Notes: generated from the letters alone by a model not told the origin. A DNA stretch of 64,000 nucleotides from Legionella drozanskii LLAP-1 (GCF_001467585.1 NZ_LNXY01000003.1:248001-312000); one strand, 5' to 3'. Shown: positions 9,498 to 19,346, counted from the first letter of the stretch. Made by a program: numbers and translations.

Positions 9498-9529
9498 GTT
9501 GTTATCCCTGCCTTCGCAGGGATAACAAC
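9498..9529. repeat. REP-like palindrome after minE
   Basis: Perfect 14-bp stem GTTGTTATCCCTGC / GCAGGGATAACAAC around the loop CTTC. Both flanks lack the U-tract of a terminator (A-rich on the 3' side of the plus strand). The TCCCTGC-CTTC-GCAGGGA core has the look of a dispersed palindromic element. It sits between convergent minE and fadE. Confidence 0.6.
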
Positions 9530-9552
9530 AAAAACTCCAAGCCCCCACTGTA

Positions 9553-12030
9553 TTAAACGGTTTCAGTTAAATCATCATATCCATATTTGCTGGATTTTTT
9601 CGTTTTACTATGAGCTGATTGTCTTCGCAATTCTTCATCAGCAAAATCATCGACAGCAATAACTTCTTGCCTTGCATATTCTGCGTCTTTCAATTGTTGG
9701 GCTTGTTTAGCATCCAAAATGCCTGCCTGCTCAGCCTCATCAATTTGCTCAAGCAAGGTTAATGATTGTAATTGGCCCTTTTTGACCGCACGACTCACTT
9801 TCTTTTCCAGCTCTTCTACCGCATATAGTTTATGAAAAGTTTCCTCGAGTCGTCCAAGTGGGCAGTTGGCAAGTGGTTCTGAAAATACAAAACGCGTTAG
9901 CCGTTTGCGAGTGTCATTAGGTTCAGTGAGTATGTGAGCTAGTTTTTTACTTAATTGGTCTGAAGGCTCCGGTCGTTGGCTGCCAAAAGGTTGTAAAAAT
10001 AATTTCAGCACCACACGTGCCCAACGTGATGGGAAATTCGCGATCACCCCACGAATCGCCAATTCACACTCATGCATCAACTGCTGGCAACACCACTCAA
10101 CTAAGGGCAAATCAGCAAGAGGTTCACCGTCGTCATGGAAGCGTTTTAAAACTGCGGAAGTGAGATACAGCTTACTTAGTACATCACCTAAGCGAGCCGA
10201 AATCATCTCTTTTCGTTTCAATTCTCCACCCAAAACTGCCATGGAGAAGTCAGCAAGAAAAGCAAGGTTGGTGCTATATCGATGGATCAGCTGATAATAG
10301 CGCTTCGCGGCACTTGTCGGAGTACCTGTAAAATGTCCATCAGTGAATGCAAAGATAAACGACTTGGTTAAATTCGCAAACACAAACCCTGCATGCCCCC
10401 AAAAGGCGTCGTCGAAATGATTAAGATTCTTTTCTCTTACACTTTCTAGCTCTTTAAATACATAAGGATGACAACGAATGGCACCTTGTCCGAAGATAAT
10501 CAAATTCCGCGTTAAAATATTAGCCCCTTCAACGGTAATACCAATGGGCGCATTTTGATAACCACGTCCTAGATAATTGTTGGGTCCCAAACAAATTCCT
10601 TTACCACCGTGAATATCCATTGCATCCATAACAAGTTGACGAGCACGCTCAGTACTGTGGAATTTCAATATAGCTCCAGCCACGGAAGGTTTTGCTCCAT
10701 GATCGATTGCAGCAGCGGTCATTGTTAAACCTGCATCAATCATATAAGTATTCGCAGCAATACGAGCCAACGGTTCTTCTATTCCTTCAAAATTAGCGAT
10801 GGCTTGATTAAATTGTTTACGTACTCTGGCATAAGCTCCACTTGCAAGAGCACCCGCTTGCGAACCACCTGCGGAACTAGAAGGTAAAGAAATAGCCCGG
10901 CCCGCACTTAAACACTCCATTAACATGCGCCAACCATGTCCCGCCATGTCGGCGCCACCAATTAAATAATCCATTGGAATAAACACATCTTTGCCTTGAG
11001 TCGGACCATTTAGAAAAGCAGTATTCAATGGGAAATGGCGTCTGCCTTTAATGACACCCGGTGTATTAGCAGGAATTAAAGCACAACTAATTCCCACATC
11101 ATTTCCTTTGCCTAAGAGATTGTCAGGATCAAATAATCGGAAAGCCAAGCCTATTACGGTTGCTACTGGGCAAAGCGTAATATAACGTTTATTCCAGTTT
11201 AAACGGATTCCCAAGACTGCCTGACCATTAACCGTTTGACGACATACAACGCCTTTGTCAGGAATTGATGCAGCATCAGAACCGGCATTAGGTCCTGTTA
11301 AAGCAAAGCAGGGAATTTCTCGTCCATCGGCTAAGCGTGGTAAATAATAATCCTTTTGTTCCTTTGTTCCATATTTTAATAGTAATTCACCTGGACCTAA
11401 GGAATTAGGAACGGATACCGTGCTGCCGACAGTCACTGAACGCCCATATAACTTCGCTAAAATGGACATTTGCGCCGTTGCAGAAAAATCATGTCCGCCA
11501 TACTCTTTAGGAATGATCATGCCGAAAAAGCCTTTCTCTTTGAGAAACTGCCACATCTCAGGAGGCATATCAGTGCGCACATGAGTAATATCCCAATCGT
11601 CAATCATGCGACATAATTCATTGACTGGACCGTCTATAAATGCTTGTTCGTCAGGGGTTAATTTCACCACTGGCGCATTAAGTAGAACATTGAAATCTGG
11701 CGCGCCACTGAATAAATCACCTTCCCAACTTACGGTTCCAGCCTCTAAAGCCTCCCTTTCGGTTGCAGACATCGCGGGCATGCTTTTGCTGATGATGGGA
11801 AAGAGATGACGAGATAACAAATTTCGACGTAGCGGTTTTATGGAGCATAAAACAAGAACTGCGAATAGAGCCCACAAGAAAATTTGTGCAAGAATACCTG
11901 GCGAGGCATAACGTTCAACCAATAAGGCAAAAACTGCATAACTAATAGCCCAAACCACAATAGATGCTTGACGCGAAAATAATACAAGGGCTACCGACAA
12001 AACTGCTAAAATAATTAGACTAGGCAACAC
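9553..12030 (-). CDS. fadE: Acyl-CoA dehydrogenase FadE
   Basis: First step of fatty-acid beta-oxidation. 825 residues, matching the long E. coli-type FadE (ordinary acyl-CoA dehydrogenases are about 380). Two or three N-terminal membrane helices (residues 1-65), acyl-CoA dehydrogenase N-domain (GMIIPKEYGGHDFSATAQ), FAD-binding middle domain (FALTGPNAGSDAAS), C-domain (DAMDIHGGKGICLG) and the FadE-specific C-terminal extension ending in a Lys-rich tail. Start is GTG at 12030 with AAGGAG six bases upstream. It follows the hydrolase gene by 51 bases in the same direction. Confidence 0.94.
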   Translation of the reverse strand: MLPSLIILAVLSVALVLFSRQASIVVWAISYAVFALLVERYASPGILAQIFLWALFAVLVLCSIKPLRRNLLSRHLFPIISKSMPAMSATEREALEAGTVSWEGDLFSGAPDFNVLLNAPVVKLTPDEQAFIDGPVNELCRMIDDWDITHVRTDMPPEMWQFLKEKGFFGMIIPKEYGGHDFSATAQMSILAKLYGRSVTVGSTVSVPNSLGPGELLLKYGTKEQKDYYLPRLADGREIPCFALTGPNAGSDAASIPDKGVVCRQTVNGQAVLGIRLNWNKRYITLCPVATVIGLAFRLFDPDNLLGKGNDVGISCALIPANTPGVIKGRRHFPLNTAFLNGPTQGKDVFIPMDYLIGGADMAGHGWRMLMECLSAGRAISLPSSSAGGSQAGALASGAYARVRKQFNQAIANFEGIEEPLARIAANTYMIDAGLTMTAAAIDHGAKPSVAGAILKFHSTERARQLVMDAMDIHGGKGICLGPNNYLGRGYQNAPIGITVEGANILTRNLIIFGQGAIRCHPYVFKELESVREKNLNHFDDAFWGHAGFVFANLTKSFIFAFTDGHFTGTPTSAAKRYYQLIHRYSTNLAFLADFSMAVLGGELKRKEMISARLGDVLSKLYLTSAVLKRFHDDGEPLADLPLVEWCCQQLMHECELAIRGVIANFPSRWARVVLKLFLQPFGSQRPEPSDQLSKKLAHILTEPNDTRKRLTRFVFSEPLANCPLGRLEETFHKLYAVEELEKKVSRAVKKGQLQSLTLLEQIDEAEQAGILDAKQAQQLKDAEYARQEVIAVDDFADEELRRQSAHSKTKKSSKYGYDDLTETV

Positions 12031-12081
12031 GGTTTTCTCCTTATTAAAAAACGGTCCTTTGTATTGAACAATACCATCAAC

Positions 12082-12873
12082 TCATTTTTTTAGTATAGCA
12101 TCCAAGAGGTAGAAAATTTGTTTCACCACCTCAGCGGGATGCTCCATTGGAAACATATGAGTTCCCTGCGTTTTAAAGCTCACTATATTATAATTCTTTT
12201 TCATGTGGCGAAGATCTAGTCGGTCCACAACACTCGATTGATCACCATAAATCAATGCGGCTGGAGTCTTTAATTTTCCTTCATACTCTGCTAAACGATG
12301 AGGGATCGTGCGATAGATTAAATACTCAATATGCCGATTAAAACGGAGCGCGTAACCTTCGTCCGTTTTTTCTAAACCATAATCGATATAATCTTGTAAA
12401 CATTCATCGGTAAATGTTTTAAACAACTCCCTCTTTCGCAGATAAGTCACGAGTTGTTCTCTATTTTGCCAATGCTCTCTTCGCTCACGCGTACGAAGAG
12501 CAGGCGTCACTCGATCAATCACACCTAAAGCTTTAGCCAATCGCACCATACTCGATTTAAAGCGTCCAATTAGGGGCGAATCGAGCATAATGACTGACTT
12601 GAATAAAGACGGCTGCTCTATTGCTGCTAGTAAACTTAAAACCCCACCAAAGGAGTGACCGACAGCGATAACAGGTTGCTCAGCTTGTCGTTTAATGCTG
12701 TCGATAATTTCGTCAACTAGAAAATGCCAATTCTCCGTCACTGGAAACTTAGGATTGTGGCCAATTCTATCGATATAACAACAATTATAACGCTCTTCTA
12801 ATCCATTAAGTAATTGCTTATAGCATGGAGATGGAAATCCATTACCATGGGCAAAATGGATCAGCTCCCTCAC
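12082..12873 (-). CDS. Alpha/beta-fold hydrolase
   Basis: About 263 residues. Nucleophile elbow GHSFGG with preceding beta-strand VIAVGHS, oxyanion-type HGNGFP near the N-terminus, and a C-terminal catalytic His in GTHMFPMEHP; the acid is probably the Asp in IYGDQSSVVDR. Substrate unknown; an esterase or lipase activity is possible given linkage to fadE. The GTG start at 12873 overlaps the TGA stop of the DUF1189 gene; a longer reading frame would run deep into that gene and is unlikely. Confidence 0.85.
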   Translation of the reverse strand: MRELIHFAHGNGFPSPCYKQLLNGLEERYNCCYIDRIGHNPKFPVTENWHFLVDEIIDSIKRQAEQPVIAVGHSFGGVLSLLAAIEQPSLFKSVIMLDSPLIGRFKSSMVRLAKALGVIDRVTPALRTRERREHWQNREQLVTYLRKRELFKTFTDECLQDYIDYGLEKTDEGYALRFNRHIEYLIYRTIPHRLAEYEGKLKTPAALIYGDQSSVVDRLDLRHMKKNYNIVSFKTQGTHMFPMEHPAEVVKQIFYLLDAILKK

Positions 12874-13745
12874 GAAACCACCAGCTTTTGGCTCTCTCTT
12901 CTTAGTGATATTACAGCATAACAAAAATAGAGGATGAAAAGCAGAGGCATGAAAAAGCCGGCGCGATTAGAAAACAATCCACAGGTTAAAAGGAACCATA
13001 AGACCACCATAAAAGGAGTTATACTCACCATGGTTAAACGACAGGATTGTTTATAACTAATTGAAAATTTTAATAATTTTGCAATAAATTGTCCCATCAA
13101 TGCAAAGGCAAGTAGAATAATTGTAAACATTGCAAAAAATACAAGGGCAACGGTTGGGTAAATCAAAAACCCAAAAAAGGTTTTTAAATGTAATATTCCA
13201 GACGATTTAACCCATTCCTTCCCATCAAATACCGCATTACTATTCTTACTAAAAGGATAAACATAAACTGGACTTACTGGATTCTGAACATGATCCACAT
13301 TAAAAAAGAATTGCGGTGAGGGAAAGCGATAAAACAACTTATCCTTGGTGATTAATATATTCAAAAAAGGATAAGTTTGATCCATAGTGTTGACTTTACC
13401 CGTCGTATCAACGATGGCGACCGCCTGATTTTGTTTATTTTTTATCACATAGGGCATAGGCTTATCGAGTGATACGAGACCATTTTGTATATATAGCTTT
13501 GGTAATTGTTCCATAGGCTGAATTAAATCTTGCATAAAAAATTGACGAAAATCCATAGTTACTCGCCAAGAAAACGGCAGCGTCACGACAAACATTAAGA
13601 GGAGTAAATAACCAAGGCCCAACCCTCTCCAACGTTTTCCCACATCAACATATAATTCATTATTAAAAAATGAATGGTATAAAGCTTGCCAATATCGGTA
13701 GAAGGGTTTATCAATCTCGCGTAACGCTTTATTGTCCTCAATCAT
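12870..13745 (-). CDS. DUF1189 family membrane protein
   Basis: 291 residues. One transmembrane helix near residues 45-65 (LGLGYLLLLMFVVTLPFSW), a large extracytoplasmic domain (roughly 70-190), and three to four C-terminal helices (GFLIYPTVALVFFAMF; FMVVLWFLLTCGLF; MPLLFILYFCYAVISL). The pattern fits DUF1189, a family of unknown function. It overlaps the ugpC end by eight bases and the following hydrolase by four, so it belongs to the transporter operon and may assist substrate capture or regulation. Confidence 0.82.
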   Translation of the reverse strand: MIEDNKALREIDKPFYRYWQALYHSFFNNELYVDVGKRWRGLGLGYLLLLMFVVTLPFSWRVTMDFRQFFMQDLIQPMEQLPKLYIQNGLVSLDKPMPYVIKNKQNQAVAIVDTTGKVNTMDQTYPFLNILITKDKLFYRFPSPQFFFNVDHVQNPVSPVYVYPFSKNSNAVFDGKEWVKSSGILHLKTFFGFLIYPTVALVFFAMFTIILLAFALMGQFIAKLLKFSISYKQSCRLTMVSITPFMVVLWFLLTCGLFSNRAGFFMPLLFILYFCYAVISLRRESQKLVVS

Positions 13746-14829
13746 GCCATCCTCCTAAACGCAACCCTGTTTTTTGATGAAATAAATTTGCTTTATTAAC
13801 CACTAAATCTAAAGCAAATAAATTATCGATCACTTCAGTATCTGCTGATGTCCTTATAGAAAAGCGAGCTTTACCACATAAACTCGAGGCCTGAATCAAT
13901 TTATCTGCACCCATATCATCAATATATTCTACTTTTACTGAAATTGCCCCAGGTTTATTGGTGGATACGATATTTAGATGCTCAGGCCTAATGCCCAGAA
14001 TCACCTCTTCTCCACATGAAAGTGATTCATTGAGTTTAGGTAAATCTAACTCAAAGCCAAAATCAGAGACAACTTTTTGGGAACTCAGATTAATTTTTGC
14101 AGGAAAAAAATTAATAGGATAATGACCAGTAAAACCGGCAACAAAAAGAGAAGCGGGTTGTTGATACAAATTCTGCGGAGAACCTATTTGCTCTACCCTT
14201 CCTTTATTTAAAACAAGAACTCTAGAAGCCATGGTCATTGCTTCTGTCTGATCATGGGTGACATACAGAGAAGTTGTTTTTAATTGCTGATGTAATTTTT
14301 TGATTTCTTGACGCATTTCATTGCGTAATTTTGCATCCAGATTTGACAAAGGTTCATCAAATAAAAAAACCGCAGGTGAGCGAACAATTGCTCTGCCCAT
14401 CGCCACGCGTTGGCGTTGTCCACCTGAAAGCGCCGAGGGTTTGCGCGTTAAGTAATCACTTAAATGCAATAAAGCGGCAACTTCAGCGACTTTTTGTCGA
14501 ATCAGATCTTTTTTCATACCGCGCATTTTTAAACCATAGGCCATGTTCTCAAAAACGGTCATATGGGGATAAAGTGCATAATTTTGAAATACCATCGCCA
14601 TGTCTCGTTTTGCAGGGGGTATTTGATTAACGCATTGATTATTAATCAAAATCCTACCGGAGCTAACAGTATCTAGTCCAGCAACCAAACGAAGCAGGGT
14701 CGATTTACCACAGCCGGAAGGCCCGACAACAGCTACAAATTCACCTTTATCAATAGTTAAGTTGAGCTGATCAAGGATAAGCTGTTGACCATGATATTTA
14801 CTGACTTCAACTAAATTTACCATTGCCAT
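13738..14829 (-). CDS. ugpC: ABC importer ATP-binding protein, UgpC/MalK type
   Basis: 363 residues. Walker A (GPSGCGKSTLLR), Q-loop (MVFQNYALYPHM), signature LSGGQRQRVAMGRA, Walker B (VFLFDEPLSNLD), switch His (YVTHDQTEAM), then a MalK-type C-terminal regulatory/TOBE domain (GIRPEHLNIV). It energises uptake by UgpA/UgpE just upstream. The likely substrate class is sn-glycerol-3-phosphate or a sugar, judged by similarity of the permeases. A second in-frame ATG lies two codons in. Confidence 0.9.
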   Translation of the reverse strand: MAMVNLVEVSKYHGQQLILDQLNLTIDKGEFVAVVGPSGCGKSTLLRLVAGLDTVSSGRILINNQCVNQIPPAKRDMAMVFQNYALYPHMTVFENMAYGLKMRGMKKDLIRQKVAEVAALLHLSDYLTRKPSALSGGQRQRVAMGRAIVRSPAVFLFDEPLSNLDAKLRNEMRQEIKKLHQQLKTTSLYVTHDQTEAMTMASRVLVLNKGRVEQIGSPQNLYQQPASLFVAGFTGHYPINFFPAKINLSSQKVVSDFGFELDLPKLNESLSCGEEVILGIRPEHLNIVSTNKPGAISVKVEYIDDMGADKLIQASSLCGKARFSIRTSADTEVIDNLFALDLVVNKANLFHQKTGLRLGGWHD

Positions 14830-15660
14830 TTAATGTGTTAACCCCTTTTCAAACCAACGTTGCATCGTTACTACGACTAGACAGGGTGGTAATAAAGCAA
14901 TTAGCGCAACAGTCATGATGTAATGCCACTGAGGAATTTGATCCGCAACACCGGCTAAATAACGAATACCCATCACGATGGTCGCCATATTACCATCCGT
15001 GGTAATGACCAAAGGCCATAAATACTGATTCCAACCATAGACAAAAAGAATAATAAATAAGGCAGCAATTTGTGTTTTCGATAAAGGAAGCAGAATATCA
15101 AGGAAAAATCGGACCGGGCCGGCCCCATCTAATTTCGCAGCATCCACAAGTTCGGGCGGAATTGTTTTAAAAAATTGTCTAAATAAAAAAGTAGCCGTTG
15201 CCGAAGCCATCAAGGGCAAGGTTAGCCCGGCAAAGGTATTTAACCAAGCAAAGGAAGCAACAACTTGGAACGTGGGCACAATACGCACTTCAACAGGCAG
15301 CATCATTGTCGAAAAAATAAGCGCAAAGAAAACTCGTTTTAATGGTAGCTCAAAATAAACAAGCGCAAACGCCGAGAATAAGGCTAGTATGATCTTACCT
15401 ATCGCAATTAACACGGCCATCAATAAACTATTCAGTAACAGCTGCCCTACTGGCTGCCCTCCAGTCGCTACTAATCCTTCAGTGAGGACAGTCTTTACAT
15501 TATGAAATAAAGCCGCACCCGGCCATACAGGTAAAGGGGCATGCATCATTGCAGCGCCTTCATGACTAGCAGCAACCAATGCTAAGTAAAGCGGTAGAAA
15601 CAGAAAAGCAATAAATCCAATTAATACGCTATGAGCTAATATTCTTCTTATTATTTTCAT
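14830..15660 (-). CDS. ugpE: ABC importer permease, UgpE type
   Basis: 276 residues, six predicted membrane helices. The EAA loop that contacts the ATPase reads DAAKLDGAGPVRFFLDILLP. It belongs to the carbohydrate uptake 1 (CUT1) family. Four-base overlap with ugpA upstream; the stop abuts the ATG of ugpC. Together they form the translocation pore. Substrate assignment is by family only. Confidence 0.88.
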   Translation of the reverse strand: MKIIRRILAHSVLIGFIAFLFLPLYLALVAASHEGAAMMHAPLPVWPGAALFHNVKTVLTEGLVATGGQPVGQLLLNSLLMAVLIAIGKIILALFSAFALVYFELPLKRVFFALIFSTMMLPVEVRIVPTFQVVASFAWLNTFAGLTLPLMASATATFLFRQFFKTIPPELVDAAKLDGAGPVRFFLDILLPLSKTQIAALFIILFVYGWNQYLWPLVITTDGNMATIVMGIRYLAGVADQIPQWHYIMTVALIALLPPCLVVVTMQRWFEKGLTH

Positions 15661-16535
15661 TCGTAATGCACCTTTTTTTCAAGGTAACGAAATTGGATTA
15701 GCGTGAGGCTTATCACAATCAGCATTAACAACACTGACTGTGCAGAGGAACTTCCCGGATCCATTCCCACAAAACCATCTTTATAAACTTTATAAATTAA
15801 GGTTGTCGTGCTATTACCCGGTCCTCCATGCGTCAGTACATCAATAATACCGAAGGTGTCAAAAAAAGCATAAATTAAATTCATGACTAATAAAAAGAAG
15901 GTGATGGGCGATAGAAGAGGAAAGATAATTTGCCAAAAACGTCGCCAGGGAGATGCGCCATCAATAATCGCTGCTTCAATAAGTGAGTTAGGTATTGCCT
16001 CCAACGCGGCAAAGAAAAATAGAAAATTATAACTAAATTGCTGCCAACTGGCCGTCAGAATAACAACGAGCAAGGCTTGATTAGCATGAGTAAGATAATT
16101 AAAGTTAACCCCAAGCAGCTCTAAATCATAGGCCAACCACCCTATTGTCGGTTGACATAAAAAGCGCCATAAAATTGCAGCCACTGCTGGGGCAACAGCA
16201 TAAGGCCACAGAAGCAAGGATTTATAAATTTTTTTACTTTTTTTCCGGTTTTGCAAAAGTACAGCAAATAACAAACCCAAGCACATGGTTATTAAGGTGA
16301 CAGAAAAAGCGATGAGTAAGGTAATTAGCAAGGCTTTCCCATAATCCGGATCGCGCAATAAATCGATAAAATTAGTCAGAGAAGCAAAGCGATCATGCAA
16401 ACCAAAAGAATCGCTAAAAAATACCGATTGGATTAGTGCAGAACAGGCTGGCCAAATAAAAAATAAAAGAGTTACCAATAATTGGAAGAAAATAAAAAAT
16501 AACGCTATTTTTTTATGCTTAGTGTATTTTGCCAT
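15657..16535 (-). CDS. ugpA: ABC importer permease, UgpA type
   Basis: About 292 residues, six helices, EAA loop EAAIIDGASPWRRFWQIIFP. First gene of the ugpA-ugpE-ugpC-DUF1189-hydrolase block. The ATG at 16535 is preferred over the TTG one codon upstream. There is no gene for the periplasmic substrate-binding protein (UgpB) before it; the upstream gene is divergent. Confidence 0.88.
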   Translation of the reverse strand: MAKYTKHKKIALFFIFFQLLVTLLFFIWPACSALIQSVFFSDSFGLHDRFASLTNFIDLLRDPDYGKALLITLLIAFSVTLITMCLGLLFAVLLQNRKKSKKIYKSLLLWPYAVAPAVAAILWRFLCQPTIGWLAYDLELLGVNFNYLTHANQALLVVILTASWQQFSYNFLFFFAALEAIPNSLIEAAIIDGASPWRRFWQIIFPLLSPITFFLLVMNLIYAFFDTFGIIDVLTHGGPGNSTTTLIYKVYKDGFVGMDPGSSSAQSVLLMLIVISLTLIQFRYLEKKVHYE

Positions 16536-16710
16536 CAAACAACCAGGTTGCTAGCAATGTGCAAAAGTATAACGAAGTTTTGTCATTAAGCGAGCTTTTT
16601 TAAATTGCAGGCATGAGGTTGTTTTAAATCACACCATTTTAAGTCCGATATATTGTTCAAGATTAATAAATGAGTTATCAATAGTAGCTAAATATGTCAT
16701 GAGGATTTTT

Positions 16711-17679
16711 ATGCGCTATGTAGCAATTGACGCTCCTGGGCCAGAAAGCCGTATCATTGTAAAAGAACAGGCAAAACCCCAATATAATAAAGATCAACTT
16801 CTTGTTCGCGTGAAAGCAGCAGGATTAAATCGCGCTGATTTGATGCAGCGACAAGGGAAATATCCTCCTCCTCCGGGTGAATCCAATATTCCAGGATTAG
16901 AAATTGCTGGTGAGGTTGTAGAAATCGGTACTCACGTCAAACAATTTAAGGTTGGTGATCGTGTTTACGGACTAGTTGGCAGTGGAGGCTATGCTGAATA
17001 TTGCTGTCTGAATCAGTCACTTGCAGCACCCATCCCAAAGGGCTGGGGATTCAGCTATGCAGCAGCCATTCCTGAAGCATTAGTCACCGCTCATGCTACG
17101 GTCTTTCTACTTGGTCATTTAAATCAAAGTCAAACCTTACTTATTCATGCTGCAGGCAGCGGTATTTCATCTTTTGCGATTCAAATGGCAAGACACATCG
17201 GTGCCAAAGTCATTACTACTGCAGGTAATCAGGAAAAAGTTGATAAAGCCCTGCAATTGGGTGCAACAAGGGCTATTAACTATAAAACAGAAGATTTTTA
17301 CAATCTAATTGATGAGGGTTCAATTAATTTAATCGTTGATTTTATAGGCGGCGGTTATTTTGCTAAGCACTTAGAGCTGTTACAAACAAAGGGCAGATTA
17401 GTACAGATTTCTTGCATGCAAGGCGCGAAAGTTGACTTCAATCTAGTCACGATGATAAGAAAACGCCTGCAGCTAATTGGCTTTGTTTTACGAGCTCAAT
17501 CACTTAGTGAAAAAACAGCCTTATGGAAATCTGCCCAGGCGCATTGGGCAACCTCTTTACTCAACAAACATATCGTTCCCATTATTGATTCCGAATTTAG
17601 TTTTTCTAATATCGAACAAGCTCATGCTCGTATGCTAAGTCGTGAACATTTTGGGAAGATTGTGATCCGCATGGATTAA
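16711..17679 (+). CDS. NAD(P)H quinone oxidoreductase (zinc-independent MDR, PIG3-like)
   Basis: 322 residues. GroES-like N-domain (AAGLNRADLMQRQGKYPPPP), Rossmann fold with HAAGSGISSFAIQMARHIG, and no zinc-binding Cys/His set, typical of quinone oxidoreductases of the TP53I3/PIG3 group. It probably reduces quinones or related enones with NADPH. The ATG at 16711 is chosen over 16699 because AGGA (16702-16705) is then well placed. Monocistronic, divergent from ugpA. Confidence 0.9.
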   Translation: MRYVAIDAPGPESRIIVKEQAKPQYNKDQLLVRVKAAGLNRADLMQRQGKYPPPPGESNIPGLEIAGEVVEIGTHVKQFKVGDRVYGLVGSGGYAEYCCLNQSLAAPIPKGWGFSYAAAIPEALVTAHATVFLLGHLNQSQTLLIHAAGSGISSFAIQMARHIGAKVITTAGNQEKVDKALQLGATRAINYKTEDFYNLIDEGSINLIVDFIGGGYFAKHLELLQTKGRLVQISCMQGAKVDFNLVTMIRKRLQLIGFVLRAQSLSEKTALWKSAQAHWATSLLNKHIVPIIDSEFSFSNIEQAHARMLSREHFGKIVIRMD

Positions 17680-17796
17680 AAAAGCCGCACTATTTTATCG
17701 GACTAATGACCAAAATAAGAACAGATTTATCATTTATATTACCGCCAAGATTGGTTTTATGTTAAAATCGACGTTTTTCCAGTTGAGCTTATGGTT

Positions 17797-19290
17797 ATGC
17801 TAAATAAAAAAGAAATCCTCTTCTCAATTAGTTTAATGCTCTCAAGCACTGTCTCTTTCGCAATTGAGGTACCCATTTTTGACTTTCCTCTAAACACCTA
17901 CAGTCAAAATAGTAATGACTATTTGCCGAAAGACAGCAGTGATTATTCCACTCCTCTATTAAGCGAACAATATCAAAAAACTCAATTACAGCAATTTTAT
18001 AATCATTATTATGCGAGCGATGCACAAGGACTCTCTCCTTGGAGTGAGCAAATGGTTAGGTCAGTTTTGCCGATTGTGAGAACAGTTGAGCTAGAAGTAT
18101 TGGAAGATTTTAATAACCAAAATAAAGCACCTAATGAGCTTCATTATTCAGAAAATTTTAAAGAACAAAATTTCATTTGGTGGGATAAAATAAAACGGAA
18201 CATGGCCTTGGAGACACTGCAGGCTAGTTCTTTCAAAGAGGAAAATAAAGCAATCGCAGTGAACAATACTTTCGCACGTGCCTTACCGAATTTTGCACCT
18301 GATTTCTTTCATATAAGTCTTCCAGGACAAGGTTTTCCATTCGATAATTTACAAGAATCGGCAATTTGGGCAGGTACCCCCCTCTATGTTTTCACTCAAT
18401 CTCGAGATAAAGCCTGGTCGCTAGTTCTGACCCCGGATGCCTATTTTGCTTGGATCAAAACAAGTGATCTAGCCTATGCCACTCCTCAATTTATCAATCA
18501 ATGGCAACAAGCTGCCAAAAAAAACCTAGCCGCCATCACTAAAACAGAAACATCTATTGTCGACACCAACAATAATTTTCGTTTTACCGGTTATATTGGA
18601 GCCGTATTTCCTCTTGTTCAACAAGAGGGGCAAACAATATCCCTACTCATCCCCGTTAAAAATGAGCAAAATCAAGCCGTCATTAAAACCGCTTTAACTT
18701 CGGCTCAAGCGGCGACTCTAATGCCTTTAGTCGCTTCTAAAGAAAACTTGGTGAAGATTCTCAAACAATTAAAAAATCGACCCTATGGTTGGGGTAGTAC
18801 TTTCTTTTTTAATGATTGCTCACAAGAAATGAAAAGTATTTTTGCCCCTTTCGGTATTTGGCTACCCAGAAATTCGGGAGCACAAGGGAAATTAAATTCT
18901 GCTATCGATTTATCGCAAATGAATGTTGATGAGCGTTTAAAGACACTTAAATCCCAAGGCCATCCTTTAATGACACTGATTTATATTGGCGGCCATGTGA
19001 TGTTGTATGTCGGTAATAAACAACTTGGCAATCAAGAAGTTGAAGCGATTAGTTATCAAAATGTTTGGGGCCTTGCACCTAAAAGCAGAGATAAGCGCTA
19101 TGTCATAGGCCAGTCGGCTTTTCTTCCGCTTCTTAAGTATTTCCCTGAGAATCCAGATATTAATTCTCAGGCGAATGCGAGCTATTTTAAACTCGTTTAT
19201 CTGGATAATTTGCAACCCAAGGCAGAGTCGCCACAAGCGTTTTCAAAGAAATTCATGTCAACAAACATTGAAAAACCAATGGATTTATAG
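17797..19290 (+). CDS. Exported SH3-domain NlpC/P60 peptidase
   Basis: About 497 residues. Signal peptide (LFSISLMLSSTVSFA), an N-terminal NlpC/P60-associated region, SH3-like segments (ESAIWAGTPLYVFTQSRDKAWS), then a C40 cysteine-peptidase domain: catalytic Cys near residue 341 (FNDCSQEMKS), preceded by RPYGWGS, and catalytic His near residue 400 (GGHVMLYVG). By family it cleaves peptidoglycan stem peptides (gamma-D-Glu-DAP type bonds) in the periplasm. The start at the second ATG fits GAG spacing better. Monocistronic. Confidence 0.88.
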   Translation: MLNKKEILFSISLMLSSTVSFAIEVPIFDFPLNTYSQNSNDYLPKDSSDYSTPLLSEQYQKTQLQQFYNHYYASDAQGLSPWSEQMVRSVLPIVRTVELEVLEDFNNQNKAPNELHYSENFKEQNFIWWDKIKRNMALETLQASSFKEENKAIAVNNTFARALPNFAPDFFHISLPGQGFPFDNLQESAIWAGTPLYVFTQSRDKAWSLVLTPDAYFAWIKTSDLAYATPQFINQWQQAAKKNLAAITKTETSIVDTNNNFRFTGYIGAVFPLVQQEGQTISLLIPVKNEQNQAVIKTALTSAQAATLMPLVASKENLVKILKQLKNRPYGWGSTFFFNDCSQEMKSIFAPFGIWLPRNSGAQGKLNSAIDLSQMNVDERLKTLKSQGHPLMTLIYIGGHVMLYVGNKQLGNQEVEAISYQNVWGLAPKSRDKRYVIGQSAFLPLLKYFPENPDINSQANASYFKLVYLDNLQPKAESPQAFSKKFMSTNIEKPMDL

Positions 19291-19306
19291 TTTTGTAACA
19301 TGAGTC

Positions 19307-19334
19307 TAGCAACTGTTTTTCAAGACAGTTGCTA
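19307..19334. terminator. Hairpin between convergent NlpC/P60 and clcA genes
   Basis: Perfect 10-bp stem TAGCAACTGT / ACAGTTGCTA, 8-base loop. Only weak T-runs follow on either strand. Probably a bidirectional terminator. Confidence 0.5.
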
Positions 19335-19346
19335 ACTCTTAATACA

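Noticed and set aside
9498-9529. Terminator for minE or fadE
   Set aside because: No T-tract follows the stem on either strand; treated as a REP-like palindrome.
12874-12924. Longer N-terminus for the alpha/beta hydrolase
   Set aside because: It would lie inside the DUF1189 gene; the GTGA overlap and family start favour 12873.
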